Assembly: GCA_901538445.1 (NCBI GenBank)
Contig: LR594584.1
Location: 2,593,738-2,657,737 of the forward strand
Reading direction: 5' to 3'
Length of the DNA: 64,000 bases
From: Gemmataceae bacterium
Lineage (GTDB): Bacteria; Planctomycetota; Planctomycetia; Gemmatales; Gemmataceae
In this document: piece by piece, positions 36,032 through 47,054 of the stretch
Position numbering within the stretch: position 1 is the first letter of the stretch
Layout of the letters: each line of letters begins with the position of its first letter
Position numbers and translations under genes: made by a program
Notes under the pieces: generated by a model
Seen by the model: the letters and a program-made list of their open reading frames with translations, nothing else
Databases searched by the model: none
Told to the model about the DNA's origin: nothing

Positions 36032-37351
36032 TCACCGCTCCTCGATGCAGAACAGCGTGCGTTCCCCACGCAGGAACAACTGCTTGCCGACCAGCACCGG
36101 CGAGGCATCGACCGGCTCGCCGAGCTTGTTCACCGATAAGACGTCCAGCGCGTCGCCCGCTTTCAGCACAACCGTGACGCCGGACCGGTCCGTGAAGTAC
36201 ACGCGGCCGGCCGCGGTCGCCGGTGAGCCGTAGAAGCTCTTGACCTGCGGCAACCGCTCCTGGTCGATGACGGGCTTCCCGGTCTTCGCGTCGAGGACGG
36301 TCAGCATCTCGCCGTTGCCGCCCGTGAAGTACAACCGCGACCCGACGACCGCCGGCGACGGAACGTAGGGCGTGCCGGTGCCGTACCGCCAGTTCACCTT
36401 GCCGTCGGTGCCGAGGTCGCCGGTCGAGCACAGCGGCACCGAGACGACCGCCGAGCCCTTGTACCCGCTCATGCACACGACCGAATCGCCCACCCGCACG
36501 GGCGACGGGATCGGGTTCACCGTCATCCCGGCGCACTGCCAGATCAGCTCGCCGGTTCCGAGGTCGTAGCTGCGGATCCGCGTGGTGCCGGACGTGACGA
36601 CCTGCGTCTTCCCGCCGAACTCGACCACGAGCGGCACGTTCCAGGTGGTCTTCTCGTCCCGCTTCGCGACCCACCGGTCCTTCCCGGTCGCGGCGTCGAG
36701 GCAGTACAGCGCCGAGTCCGCTTCCTGGTCGTAGTTCACGAGCAGCGAGCCGCCGGCGACCACGGGCGTGACGGCCTCGCCCCAGCCGAGCCGCGTGTGC
36801 ATGACCCCGAGGTCGCGCTTCCACTTCTGGTTGCCGTCGAAGTCGTAGCAGAAGGTGCCGGCCGAACCGAACGAGAGGTAGAGGTGCTTGCCGTCGGTCG
36901 TGGGCGAGCCGCCCGCGTAGGAGTGCGTCTCGTGCGTCCCCTCGTGCGGGAGCCGCTCGGCCGCGACCTTCTCCCACAACAGCTTGCCGGTCCCGCGGTC
37001 GTAGCACAACACGACGAACTTGTAGAAGTTCGTCGGCGGCGGCGGAACGAGTTTGAACTTCGGGTCGGGCACCGGCAGTTCGTCGGGCTTCGCGACGCGG
37101 TCGGTCTTCACCGCGGTGGTCACGAACACGCGGTCGCCCCACACCACCGGCGTGCTGCTGCCCTTCCCCGGAACCTCGGCCTTCCACCGAACGTTGGTGG
37201 TCGCGTCCCACTTGACGGGCGGGTTCGCGTTGGGTGCGGAACCATCGGCGAGGGGTCCGCGCCACTGGTGCCAGTTGGCGAGCGGATCGGCGTCGGCCGC
37301 CGTGACGGTGCCGCAGGCGACAAGCAGGAGGACGAACGAGGTCCGCCGCAT
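36032..37351 (-). CDS. PQQ-type beta-propeller secreted protein
   Basis: The 439-residue protein has a signal peptide (VLLLVACGTVTA) and seven or so YVTN/PQQ-like repeats (for example LLWEKVAAE, GNQKWKRD and TGELIWQ) that form a beta-propeller. The first WHQWRGP motif is typical of planctomycete PQQ-binding-like proteins. It lacks an obvious dehydrogenase active site, so a scaffold or binding role is more likely than enzymatic oxidation. The ATG at 37351 is used because the signal peptide starts there; an upstream ATG at 37396 adds 15 unlike residues. Confidence 0.87.
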   Translation of the reverse strand: MRRTSFVLLLVACGTVTAADADPLANWHQWRGPLADGSAPNANPPVKWDATTNVRWKAEVPGKGSSTPVVWGDRVFVTTAVKTDRVAKPDELPVPDPKFKLVPPPPTNFYKFVVLCYDRGTGKLLWEKVAAERLPHEGTHETHSYAGGSPTTDGKHLYLSFGSAGTFCYDFDGNQKWKRDLGVMHTRLGWGEAVTPVVAGGSLLVNYDQEADSALYCLDAATGKDRWVAKRDEKTTWNVPLVVEFGGKTQVVTSGTTRIRSYDLGTGELIWQCAGMTVNPIPSPVRVGDSVVCMSGYKGSAVVSVPLCSTGDLGTDGKVNWRYGTGTPYVPSPAVVGSRLYFTGGNGEMLTVLDAKTGKPVIDQERLPQVKSFYGSPATAAGRVYFTDRSGVTVVLKAGDALDVLSVNKLGEPVDASPVLVGKQLFLRGERTLFCIEER

Positions 37352-37702
37352 GTGGTCTTGCTCAACGAGTCGGGGCAGAGAGGCGTTATCGATCATACGC
37401 TCGCGGCGGAGCGTCTGCTCGCGGAATCTCGGTTTCTGTGGGCTCTGCGGGCCGCAAGGGAGAATCTTCTCGGAACCGCAACGCGAACCACGCTTCCGGC
37501 CGGCATCGGGACACGTGCCGGAGACGTTTACCACGCCTGGCGGCCGCTGGAACATGTCAAAGGGCGGCCCCGATCTTCTGATTCCGGATCTCGTCAATCA
37601 GTCCGCACTCGCGCCAAGCACCCTCGGCGCAACCGGGCAAGCAGGGGGCAGTCCTGGCGAGCGGGGGACGTGATACCGAATCTCGTGGATTCGTCTTCTG
37701 TT

Positions 37703-37770
37703 CGGTGGGGCAGGCATTCGTGCCTGCCTCCCGAGGCGGTTGGAGGCAGGCACGAATGCCTGCCCCACCG
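37703..37770. repeat. Dispersed palindromic repeat, family B
   Basis: Two perfect 29-bp inverted arms separated by a 10-base loop. Inside each arm is a shorter hairpin: GGCAGGCA-ttcg-TGCCTGCC on the left and its counterpart with cgaa on the right. It lies in the 990 bp gap between the PQQ and SGNH genes, which holds only repeats. Confidence 0.85.
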
Positions 37771-37870
37771 GAGACAACTGATCCACGCGACTCGGGATGA
37801 GTCCCCCGGTAGAACCGCGATCCTCGTACACCGGGGAACTCATACCGGATCGCGGTGATCCGTATCTCTT

Positions 37871-37940
37871 CTGTAGCAGGCCTCTGTGAGGCCGGGCCTG
37901 TGAGAGTCCCCAGCACCGGCCTCACAGAGGCCGGCTACAG
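37871..37940. repeat. Dispersed palindromic repeat, family A, copy 2
   Basis: This copy is in reverse orientation relative to the one at 32879, with one base missing in the middle and one mismatch in the first arm. About 25 bases of flank (around ATACGGATCAC and CGCGATCCGGTAT) are also shared. Confidence 0.85.
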
Positions 37941-38002
37941 ATAGCAATCAACGAGATTTAGTATCACGTCTCCCGCTTGCCCAAATCCACAGACACACCC
38001 AA

Positions 38003-38227
38003 CAAGCATCCGACATGGTGACACGCCGCACCGGACGGTACGATGTGTTCGGGGTTTGAAGGAGTCTTTCGTCTGGCGAGCGGCGGTTTGGTTCTGGAGA
38101 GTTGGGCGTGGTTCTGGAGAGTTTTCGTTGATTCTGGAGAGTTTCGCGTCTTTCTGGAGAGTTTTCGTTGGTTCTGGAGACCCCACCCCCCATTTCACCC
38201 AGAACCATTTCCCTCCTCCCCCACACG
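38003..38227. repeat. Dispersed repeat with 20-bp tandem units, copy 1
   Basis: About 225 bp containing six imperfect 20-base units (TCTCCAGAACCAACGAAAAC on the minus strand), flanked by conserved non-repeated ends. The other copy, at 46733-46968, is in the opposite orientation and matches over most of the length. No ORF of interest is present. Confidence 0.85.
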
Positions 38228-38275
38228 TCTAACCAAGTGCCGTTGGGCGTGAGACCAAGTTTAGACGGTTACACA

Positions 38276-38306
38276 CTGTAGCCGGCCTCTGTGAGGCCGG
38301 CCGCAG
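38276..38306. repeat. Dispersed palindromic repeat, family A, solo half
   Basis: CTGTAGCCGGCCTCTGTGAG followed by GCCGGCCGCAG gives one hairpin only, without the mirrored partner. The flank AATACGGATC matches the other family A copies. It lies 37 bases beyond the SGNH gene's stop. Confidence 0.75.
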
Positions 38307-38342
38307 AGCGAATACGGATCCCCGCAACCCGTTGTGACGTCC

Positions 38343-39668
38343 TCAGTTCTTCTCGGGCACGATCTCGAAGTGGAGGGTCTGCGGCTTCGCGGCCTCGCGG
38401 ATCTTGGCATCGGCGTCCTCGATCCGCGCCCCGAGAGTGACGAGCGCCTCGCGGGCCTTCTTGTCGTTCTTGTTGTTGTGTACCTTCTGCGAGTTCGATC
38501 GCCACTGGGTCACGAGCTTCTCCTTGTCCTCGACCGCGTCGAGGATCGCCCGCATCTGGGCGACGATCGGATTCGCCTTCTTCCCCTCGCTCACAACGGT
38601 CGTCAGGTTCAGCCCCTCGGCGAGTTGCTTCGCGGTGAACCGGCCCGACGCGACGCCGCCCACCTTGAGCACGTAGTCCCCGTCCTTGAGCCCGGTCACC
38701 TTCAGCGTGTACTGACTCAGCGCGAGCACGTCGGGCGCGAGTGCGAGGGCCGGCCGGGCGTCGTCGGCGATCGGGAACGGCAGGCACTCGTCGAGCCGGT
38801 CGAACGACACACCGCCGTCCGCGGCCTTCAGGCTGGAGATCAGGCACCCCTTCGCTTCGACCCGCTCGCCCGCCGCGTCGACCGCCGCGGTGCTGACGAA
38901 CCCGTCGGCCCCGAGCTGCTTGAGGAGCGCCGCGGCCATCATGAGCTGGCCCGGCGCGCCGGGGTGGACCGGGTCGCCGAGCAGGTTCACCCCGGTGGCG
39001 GGGGTCTTCTCCTGGGCCGCGAGGAACGCCCGGAGCTGCTCGACGCCGGCGATCGAGTCGTCGGCCGCGACCGGCTTGAGGTCGGCGATGGCCGTCAGGA
39101 GCTTCTCCCGCGGCTTGTTCTTGGCCCAGACGTCGATCAGTGCGTGGAACTGGTCGGCGTACGGCACCCGCTCCTTCTCGCAGAACTCCTTCAGGGCGGC
39201 GGCATATTCTGCGAGCCGCTGGTTGCGCGTCCCGGGCTTCGCGAGGAACGTGCCGTCGTTCACGGGGCTGGCGGAGAGGACGACGGGCCGGGCCTGGGCC
39301 TTGCGGACCCGCTCGACCATCGTGCCCATGCTCTTGATGAAGGCATCGGCGCTCGTGTTGTTGGCGTCGTTCATCCCGAGTTCGACGGAGACGATAGTGG
39401 GCTTCCACGCGGCCACGTCGTACTCGAACCGCGAGAGCGTGGTCGGGACCGTGTGCCCGCCGACGCCCGAGTTGCGGAACGCGAACTTCGCTTTGGGGTA
39501 CCGGGCGAAGCAGAACGCCTCGAAGTAGTTGGAGTGCAGGTGCTGGGCGGTGATGCTGTCGCCGGCCATGACCCACACGTCGCCGTCGCGGAGCGGGAAC
39601 ACGGGCTCGGCCGCGGGCACCGGGGCCGCGATCCCGAGAAGAAACGCCATCGAACACAGGCAACGCAT
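38343..39668 (-). CDS. Secreted SGNH/GDSL hydrolase
   Basis: The 441-residue protein has a signal peptide (CLCSMAFLLGIAAPVPA), then the SGNH blocks: GDSIT (block I, catalytic Ser), a block II-like SGVGGH, GMNDAN (block III), and DPVHPG (block V, Asp and His). These enzymes cleave esters in lipids or polysaccharides; the substrate here is unknown. A C-terminal region of about 150 residues has a beta-rich part and a charged helix. Start at ATG 39668. It is separated from glnB by a hairpin. Confidence 0.87.
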   Translation of the reverse strand: MRCLCSMAFLLGIAAPVPAAEPVFPLRDGDVWVMAGDSITAQHLHSNYFEAFCFARYPKAKFAFRNSGVGGHTVPTTLSRFEYDVAAWKPTIVSVELGMNDANNTSADAFIKSMGTMVERVRKAQARPVVLSASPVNDGTFLAKPGTRNQRLAEYAAALKEFCEKERVPYADQFHALIDVWAKNKPREKLLTAIADLKPVAADDSIAGVEQLRAFLAAQEKTPATGVNLLGDPVHPGAPGQLMMAAALLKQLGADGFVSTAAVDAAGERVEAKGCLISSLKAADGGVSFDRLDECLPFPIADDARPALALAPDVLALSQYTLKVTGLKDGDYVLKVGGVASGRFTAKQLAEGLNLTTVVSEGKKANPIVAQMRAILDAVEDKEKLVTQWRSNSQKVHNNKNDKKAREALVTLGARIEDADAKIREAAKPQTLHFEIVPEKN

Positions 39669-39760
39669 GGGTAAACTCGGCGGTGGTTGAAGGGCGACAA
39701 CCGGGAGGCACGAGTGATCGTAGGCGGACGCGAACGCTTCCGCCACCCGCCGGCAACGGC

Positions 39761-39792
39761 AACGGCCCACCCGGTGGAGCGGGTGGGCCGTT
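39761..39792 (-). terminator. Terminator hairpin after glnB
   Basis: AACGGCCCACCCG and its complement form a perfect 13-bp stem with loop GTGGAG, 26 bases after the glnB stop. No T-run follows, so it may act with Rho or in both directions. Confidence 0.65.
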
Positions 39793-39818
39793 GGCGGTTC
39801 GATGCACGCGCCGGGCGG

Positions 39819-40172
39819 TCACGGCCCGATGGCGTTGCCGCCGCGCTCGCCGGTCCGGATCCGGACGGCATCTTCGAGCGGCAGGACGAAGATCTTGCCG
39901 TCGCCGATGGTGCCGGTCTCGCCGGTGCGGGCCGAGTGAACGATGGCCTCGATGGTCGCCTCGACGAACGGCTCGTTGACGGCGATCTCGAGCTTCAACT
40001 TGGGCACGAGGCGGATCTGGACCTCGGTGCCGCGGTACACCTCGGTGTACCCCCGCTGGCGGCCGCACCCGCGGACGTCGCTAACGGTCATGAGGTAGAC
40101 GTCGCGCTCGGCCAGCGCCTTCTGAACGTCCTCGAGTTTCTCCGGGCGGATGATCGCAACAACAAGTTTCAT
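39819..40172 (-). CDS. glnB: Nitrogen regulatory protein P-II
   Basis: The 117-residue P-II trimer senses ATP/ADP and 2-oxoglutarate and controls nitrogen proteins, here most likely the adjacent Amt. The T-loop runs GYTEVYRGTEVQIR. At position 51, where E. coli GlnB has the uridylylated tyrosine, there is Val, so control by uridylylation is not expected. The B-loop GTIGDGKIFV and C-loop VRIRTGE are normal. A 3-residue insertion (GET) precedes the B-loop. Start at ATG 40172. It lies 128 bp downstream of amt in one operon. Confidence 0.95.
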   Translation of the reverse strand: MKLVVAIIRPEKLEDVQKALAERDVYLMTVSDVRGCGRQRGYTEVYRGTEVQIRLVPKLKLEIAVNEPFVEATIEAIVHSARTGETGTIGDGKIFVLPLEDAVRIRTGERGGNAIGP

Positions 40173-40300
40173 GGAATCGGGAGTGTGGGTTGTGGGGTGG
40201 TTGTGGGTTTTTGGGTGCGCCCGCCCCCGCGGGGGAGCGGGTGCCGGGAAGGGCCGCCGCCGCGCCCGGGGGCGCGGGCGGCGGCCCACGGGCTAGCGAC

Positions 40301-42826
<2,526 letters not shown>

Positions 42827-42920
42827 CAGGTCACCTTTCGGGGGAAGAGTTAGGCGGGAACACCCAGGAAAGCGGCATTTGGTGAATGCTGGGATCTCGT
42901 GCATCGGAACTTGACGCGCA

Positions 42921-42937
42921 ATGCATGGGCAGTGCCG
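42921..42937 (-). promoter_or_regulatory. Sigma-54-type promoter for amt-glnB
   Basis: Read on the minus strand, CGGCACTGCCCATGCAT has GG (42936-42935) and GC (42924-42923) at the -24/-12 spacing. GGCACT and ATGCA match the consensus halves. The predicted start is near 42911, about 85 bases before the amt ATG. amt-glnB operons are commonly sigma-54 dependent. Confidence 0.6.
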
Positions 42938-43051
42938 AGCTTGAGCAATAAGCAAAGAAACGCCTATGTTATTGATAGCAATCGGGATACGACGAATCTA
43001 GGATCTGCGAAAATGTGTGGCGAAAGAGATGCTGCCTAATTGTGTAGCTTC

Positions 43052-43084
43052 GTAGTGCAAAGAGTGCAGGCACTCCTGCACTAC
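43052..43084. promoter_or_regulatory. Double inverted repeat upstream of amt promoter
   Basis: GTAGTGCA (43052-43059) pairs with TGCACTAC (43077-43084), and inside is a second palindrome, GAGTGC-ag-GCACTC. It lies about 115-150 bp upstream of the sigma-54-like promoter, the usual distance for an enhancer bound by an activator. The remaining part of this 478 bp gap has no gene. Confidence 0.5.
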
Positions 43085-43304
43085 TTCGTATCGTGTCGAT
43101 CGTGCGCGCTCGGTGGGCACCCTATACAACCCCTACCTTCGACTACCCAAATCCCGCGGAACAGGCCAACGGATCCGATTATCCCGTCCAGGGAGTCCGA
43201 TTGAAGGTGTGCGGGGCAACGACTGCCCCGAGCGGCCGGCGGGGTGCCTCCCCCGGCCGCGATCACCGTCCCGCCGCCAAGGAAGGTCCCCAGGGACTGT
43301 TGCC

Positions 43305-44627
43305 ATGAACGAGATCCTCGCCGCACTCGCCCTGTCCGCCGGGCAGGGCCCCGCGCCGGTCGTCATCCCGGCCCAGCCCGCGCCCATCGTCCGCACCCTC
43401 CCGGCGGCCCCCCCGGCCCCGGCCGTCCGCCCGGGCGCCCTGCCCCTGACCATGCCGGTCGGCCAACCGCCGATGGGCGAGCAACCCGCCCCGGCCGCCC
43501 CGGCGTTCGAGACGCCCCGGGAGGAGGAGGCCAAGGAGGAGGCCCCGAGCCCGCCCGTGTACCTGCTCGAGCGGTCCCTCCGGGACACGTGGCTGGGCCA
43601 GACCATGGCGGACCACAACCTGCGGGTGTACGGGTGGACCGCGATGAACTACTCGGTGTCCACGAACAGCGTCTCGAACCTCCCGATGACGTTCAACGAC
43701 CAGCCCAACGCGTACCAGCTGAACCAGAACTGGCTCCACTTCGAGAAGGCCATCGACACGTCCAAGGACGAGTTCCAGTGGGGCCTGGTGACGGACTGGA
43801 TCGTGCCCGGCACGGACGCCCGGTTCTCGGTGGCCCGGGGGCTGTTCAACGGGCAGACCGGGAACTACCAGTTCGACCTGTACCAGGCGTACCTCCAGGC
43901 GTTCCTGCCCAAGCTCGGGCCCAAGGGCACGGCCGTGAAGGTGGGTAAGTTCCAGACCCACATCGGGTACGAGCTGGTCCAGGCCGTGGACACCCCGTTC
44001 GTGTCCAAGGCGTACCTGTTCCAGTACAACCCGTTCACCCACACGGGCATCTGGGCCACCACCCAGCTCGACGACCACTGGTCCGTGGGCAACGGGTTCG
44101 CGACCGGGGCCGACACGTTCTTCGACCAGGCGAGCCGGCTCACGTATCTGGGCCAGCTCAAGTGGGTGTCGGACGAGGCCAAGACGACCGGGCTGCTGAA
44201 CGTGATGGTGACCAACCCGAAGTACGACACGGCCGAGGCGTTCGCGTTCTACAACACGTACAACGCGCAGCTGGTGCACAACTTCACGGACAAGTTCACG
44301 TACGTGATCGACGCCACGTACTCGCACATGAACAACTTCCCCGGGGTCGGGTTCTCGGACTGGTACGGGGCCGCCAACTACTTCATCTACAAGCTCACGG
44401 ACAAGGTCACCACGACCCTGCGGGCCGAGGTGTTCGAGGACTCCGAGGGGGTCCGGACCGGGTTCCCGGGGCTGTACACCGAGGTCACCGCGGGGGTCGC
44501 CTGGGCCCCGGTCCCGGCCGTCATCGTCCGCCCCAGCGTCCGGTACGACAACAACTCCACCAGCCCCGCGTTCGAGGGCAAGAACGACATGTGGAGCGCC
44601 GCCTTCGAGCTCATCTTCCGCTGGTGA
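43305..44627 (+). CDS. BBP2-type outer-membrane porin
   Basis: The 440-residue protein has a short hydrophobic N-terminus and a Pro/Ala-rich stretch (about 15-80), then a beta-barrel rich in alternating aromatic and polar strands, ending FELIFRW with a C-terminal aromatic. It resembles the BBP2 outer-membrane porins of planctomycetes. The N-terminal MNEILAALALSAGQG is a weak signal peptide. ATG 43305 is chosen by the signal. It may pass small solutes; specificity is unknown. A strong terminator follows. Confidence 0.82.
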   Translation: MNEILAALALSAGQGPAPVVIPAQPAPIVRTLPAAPPAPAVRPGALPLTMPVGQPPMGEQPAPAAPAFETPREEEAKEEAPSPPVYLLERSLRDTWLGQTMADHNLRVYGWTAMNYSVSTNSVSNLPMTFNDQPNAYQLNQNWLHFEKAIDTSKDEFQWGLVTDWIVPGTDARFSVARGLFNGQTGNYQFDLYQAYLQAFLPKLGPKGTAVKVGKFQTHIGYELVQAVDTPFVSKAYLFQYNPFTHTGIWATTQLDDHWSVGNGFATGADTFFDQASRLTYLGQLKWVSDEAKTTGLLNVMVTNPKYDTAEAFAFYNTYNAQLVHNFTDKFTYVIDATYSHMNNFPGVGFSDWYGAANYFIYKLTDKVTTTLRAEVFEDSEGVRTGFPGLYTEVTAGVAWAPVPAVIVRPSVRYDNNSTSPAFEGKNDMWSAAFELIFRW

Positions 44628-44647
44628 GTCGGGTCGGTTGAGAATCG

Positions 44648-44680
44648 CCGCGGCCGCCCGTACCACACGGGCGGCCGCGG
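44648..44680 (+). terminator. Terminator after porin gene
   Basis: CCGCGGCCGCCCGT and its complement form a perfect 14-bp stem with loop ACCAC, starting 20 bases after the porin stop and followed by TCGTTAT. Confidence 0.75.
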
Positions 44681-44719
44681 TCGTTATGATGGGCGGGGCC
44701 CCACACCGCGGAGCGCACC

Positions 44720-45631
44720 GTGTCAGAGATCACCCGACGCGACTGGCTGTCGGCCGCACTCGCCACCACCCTTACCGCACCCGGCGCGGCCGCCCCGCCG
44801 GTGCGACTCCCACTCGGGTTCAGCCTCTACGGCATGAGATCGCTCCCCCTTCCCGACGCGCTCGAAGTGTGCAAACGATGCGGGTACGACGGGGTCGAAC
44901 TCGCCCTCATGCCCGGCTATCACGCCGCCCCTGCCAATCTGACGCCCGCGGACGTGAAGGCGCTCACCAAGCGCCTCTCTGAGGCGAAGCTGTCGGTGCT
45001 CGGGTTGATGGAAAACCTCCCGGCCCTCGGCGACGCCGCAACGCACCGCAGCAACCTCGACCGGCTGAAGTCCGCCGCCGATCTCGCGTGCGCACTCGTG
45101 CCGGACCGCCCGCCGCCCATCGAGACCGTCCTCGGCGGCAAGCCGACAGACTGGGGCAAGGTCAAGGACCGGCTGGCCGAGCGGCTCGCAGACTGGGCCG
45201 CGGTCGGTAGGGAACGCAAAACCGTTATCGCGGTGAAGCCACACGTCGCGCACGCCCTGCACGCCGTCGCCGACGCGGTGTGGCTGGTCAAGCAGGTCGC
45301 GAGCGAGTGGATCCGGCTCGCCTTCGATTTCAGCCACTTCGAACTCCGGGGGGTCATGATCGAGGACGCGGTCAAGGAACTCGCCCCGCTCTCGGTGTTC
45401 GCGCACGTGAAGGACGCGAAGGGGACGCCCGAGAAGTTCGAGTTCCTTCTCCCCGGCGACGGCGCGACCGACTACCCGAAGCTGGCGAAACTGTTGCGCG
45501 ACGCGAAGTTCACGGGACCGGTCGTGGTCGAAGTGAGCTCGCAAGTGAGCAACAAACCCGGGTACGACCCGGCATCGGCCGCGAAGTCGTCGTTCCGGGC
45601 GGTGAGCGCGGCGTTCGGCAACCGGGACTGA
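44720..45631 (+). CDS. TIM-barrel sugar phosphate isomerase/epimerase family protein
   Basis: The 303-residue protein has a twin-arginine signal (TRRDWLSAALATTLTAPGAAA, core RRDWL) and an AP-endonuclease-2-type barrel with metal-ligand-like residues around KPHVAHALH, FDFSHFELRG and FAHVKDA. Such proteins act on sugars or related polyols; export by Tat suggests folded, possibly metal-loaded protein. The GTG at 44720 is the only start giving the RR motif in position. No operon partners are close. Confidence 0.85.
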   Translation: MSEITRRDWLSAALATTLTAPGAAAPPVRLPLGFSLYGMRSLPLPDALEVCKRCGYDGVELALMPGYHAAPANLTPADVKALTKRLSEAKLSVLGLMENLPALGDAATHRSNLDRLKSAADLACALVPDRPPPIETVLGGKPTDWGKVKDRLAERLADWAAVGRERKTVIAVKPHVAHALHAVADAVWLVKQVASEWIRLAFDFSHFELRGVMIEDAVKELAPLSVFAHVKDAKGTPEKFEFLLPGDGATDYPKLAKLLRDAKFTGPVVVEVSSQVSNKPGYDPASAAKSSFRAVSAAFGNRD

Positions 45632-45713
45632 CCGCCCCGGCGGCACATCGTTTTTGCGAACAACCTGCGGCGTGCTACAATCCGAACGAGATGCCACGCC
45701 TGGGGTTCCCGTA

Positions 45714-46634
45714 ATGCCTACGCCCGCCCCGCCCGATGTGCCTACGATCCTGGTTGTGGACGACTCACAACTGGAGCAGCGGATCGTCGCCAAGCTCCTG
45801 GAGCCGCTCGGGTGGCGGACCACGTTCGCACACAACGGGGTCGAGGCGCTCGCCGCCGTCGCGCGTCAGGCCCCGTCCGCCGTGGTGACGGACGTTCAGA
45901 TGCCCCACATGGACGGGCTCACGCTGGTCGAGCGGGTCCGCGACAAGTTCCCTCACGTCCCGGTCGTGCTGATGGCGGGCCACGGGAGCGAGCGGATCGC
46001 GGTCGAGGCCCTCAAGGCGGGCGCGGCGGATTACGTTCCCAAGCAGTCACTCACGCACGACCTCGTCCCCGCACTGGACCGCGTCCTCTCGATCCGCCAG
46101 GCCGACGCGCGACGGTCCCGGTTACTCGCCGGGCTCACCCGCCGGAGTTCGCAGTTCGCCATCGAAAACGACCCGTGCCTGGTGCCGCCACTGGTCGCCA
46201 TGCTCCGGGACGACATGGTGGCGATCGGGCTGTGCGACACACCGGACGCGACCCGGGCCGGCGTGGCGCTCGAGGAGGCGCTGCTGAACGCGATGTGCCA
46301 CGGGAACCTGGAGGTCAGTTCGGCCCTGCGCGAGAACGGCGACGAAGCGTTTCACAAGCTGGCGGCCGAGCGCCGCGGGCAGGCCCCGTACCGCGACCGG
46401 CGTGTGCGGGTGAACGCCCGGCTCGTCCCCGGGCGGGCCACGTTCGTCATTTCCGACGAGGGGCCGGGGTTCGACGTAACGAAGCTCCCCGACCCCGACC
46501 ACCCCGACTACATTCCGGGCCCGAGCGGTCGTGGCATCCTGTTGATGCGGGCGTTCATGACCGAGGTGCGGTACAACTCCTCGGGCAACGAGGTCACCCT
46601 CGTGAAGGCCCGCGACAGCACGACACCCGAGTGA
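45714..46634 (+). CDS. Response regulator fused to anti-sigma-type HATPase
   Basis: The 306-residue protein has a receiver domain (about 10-130) with Asp16/17, phospho-acceptor Asp60 in VVTDVQM and Lys near 109 (DYVPKQS). A RsbW-like HATPase follows (about 150-300) with N-box EEALLNAMCHGN and G1 ISDEGPGFD. It has no separate phosphotransfer domain. The second half probably phosphorylates or holds an anti-sigma antagonist, under control of the receiver. Partner kinase and substrate are not nearby. ATG 45714 is chosen as the first start of the REC domain. Confidence 0.88.
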   Translation: MPTPAPPDVPTILVVDDSQLEQRIVAKLLEPLGWRTTFAHNGVEALAAVARQAPSAVVTDVQMPHMDGLTLVERVRDKFPHVPVVLMAGHGSERIAVEALKAGAADYVPKQSLTHDLVPALDRVLSIRQADARRSRLLAGLTRRSSQFAIENDPCLVPPLVAMLRDDMVAIGLCDTPDATRAGVALEEALLNAMCHGNLEVSSALRENGDEAFHKLAAERRGQAPYRDRRVRVNARLVPGRATFVISDEGPGFDVTKLPDPDHPDYIPGPSGRGILLMRAFMTEVRYNSSGNEVTLVKARDSTTPE

Positions 46635-46732
46635 GCCGGATCGCGTGGATCGGTTGCTTGCCGAGCCGGCTGTGGTGCCGCGGCCGCGCCCGGATTCACC
46701 GGACCGCAGCGGCGATCCGGCGCTTTGGTTGG

Positions 46733-46968
46733 GCGTGTGCGGGAAGGGGGTCTGGTGGGAAATGGTTCTGGGCGAAGTGGGGGGTGGGGTGTTCAGAACC
46801 AACGAAAACTCTCCAGAAGCAGCCCAAACTCCTCAGAATCAACGAAAGCCCTCCAGAACCAAGCCCAACTCTCCAGAACCAAACCGCCGATCGCCAGAAC
46901 CAAGGCTCCCCTACCCCCAAACCCACGGTACCGCCCGGCGCGGCGCGGTGCGATGTCGGATTCTTGCC
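46733..46968. repeat. Dispersed repeat with 20-bp tandem units, copy 2
   Basis: The plus strand carries six imperfect 20-base units related to TCTCCAGAACCAACGAAAAC, flanked by conserved ends. It is the inverted relative of 38003-38227. It fills most of the 420 bp gap between the two convergent genes that end at 46634 and 47055. Confidence 0.85.
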
Positions 46969-47054
46969 CCGGGGGTGACGGTACGCCGTACTCGGGAACC
47001 GTGACCGGCCGGGTACAGAACGCGACTGATCGGCCAGTTCGGTCCGAGGGAGCG

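Noticed and set aside
38003-38227. CRISPR array
   Set aside because: The 20-base units are contiguous, imperfect and without unique spacers, and no cas gene is present.
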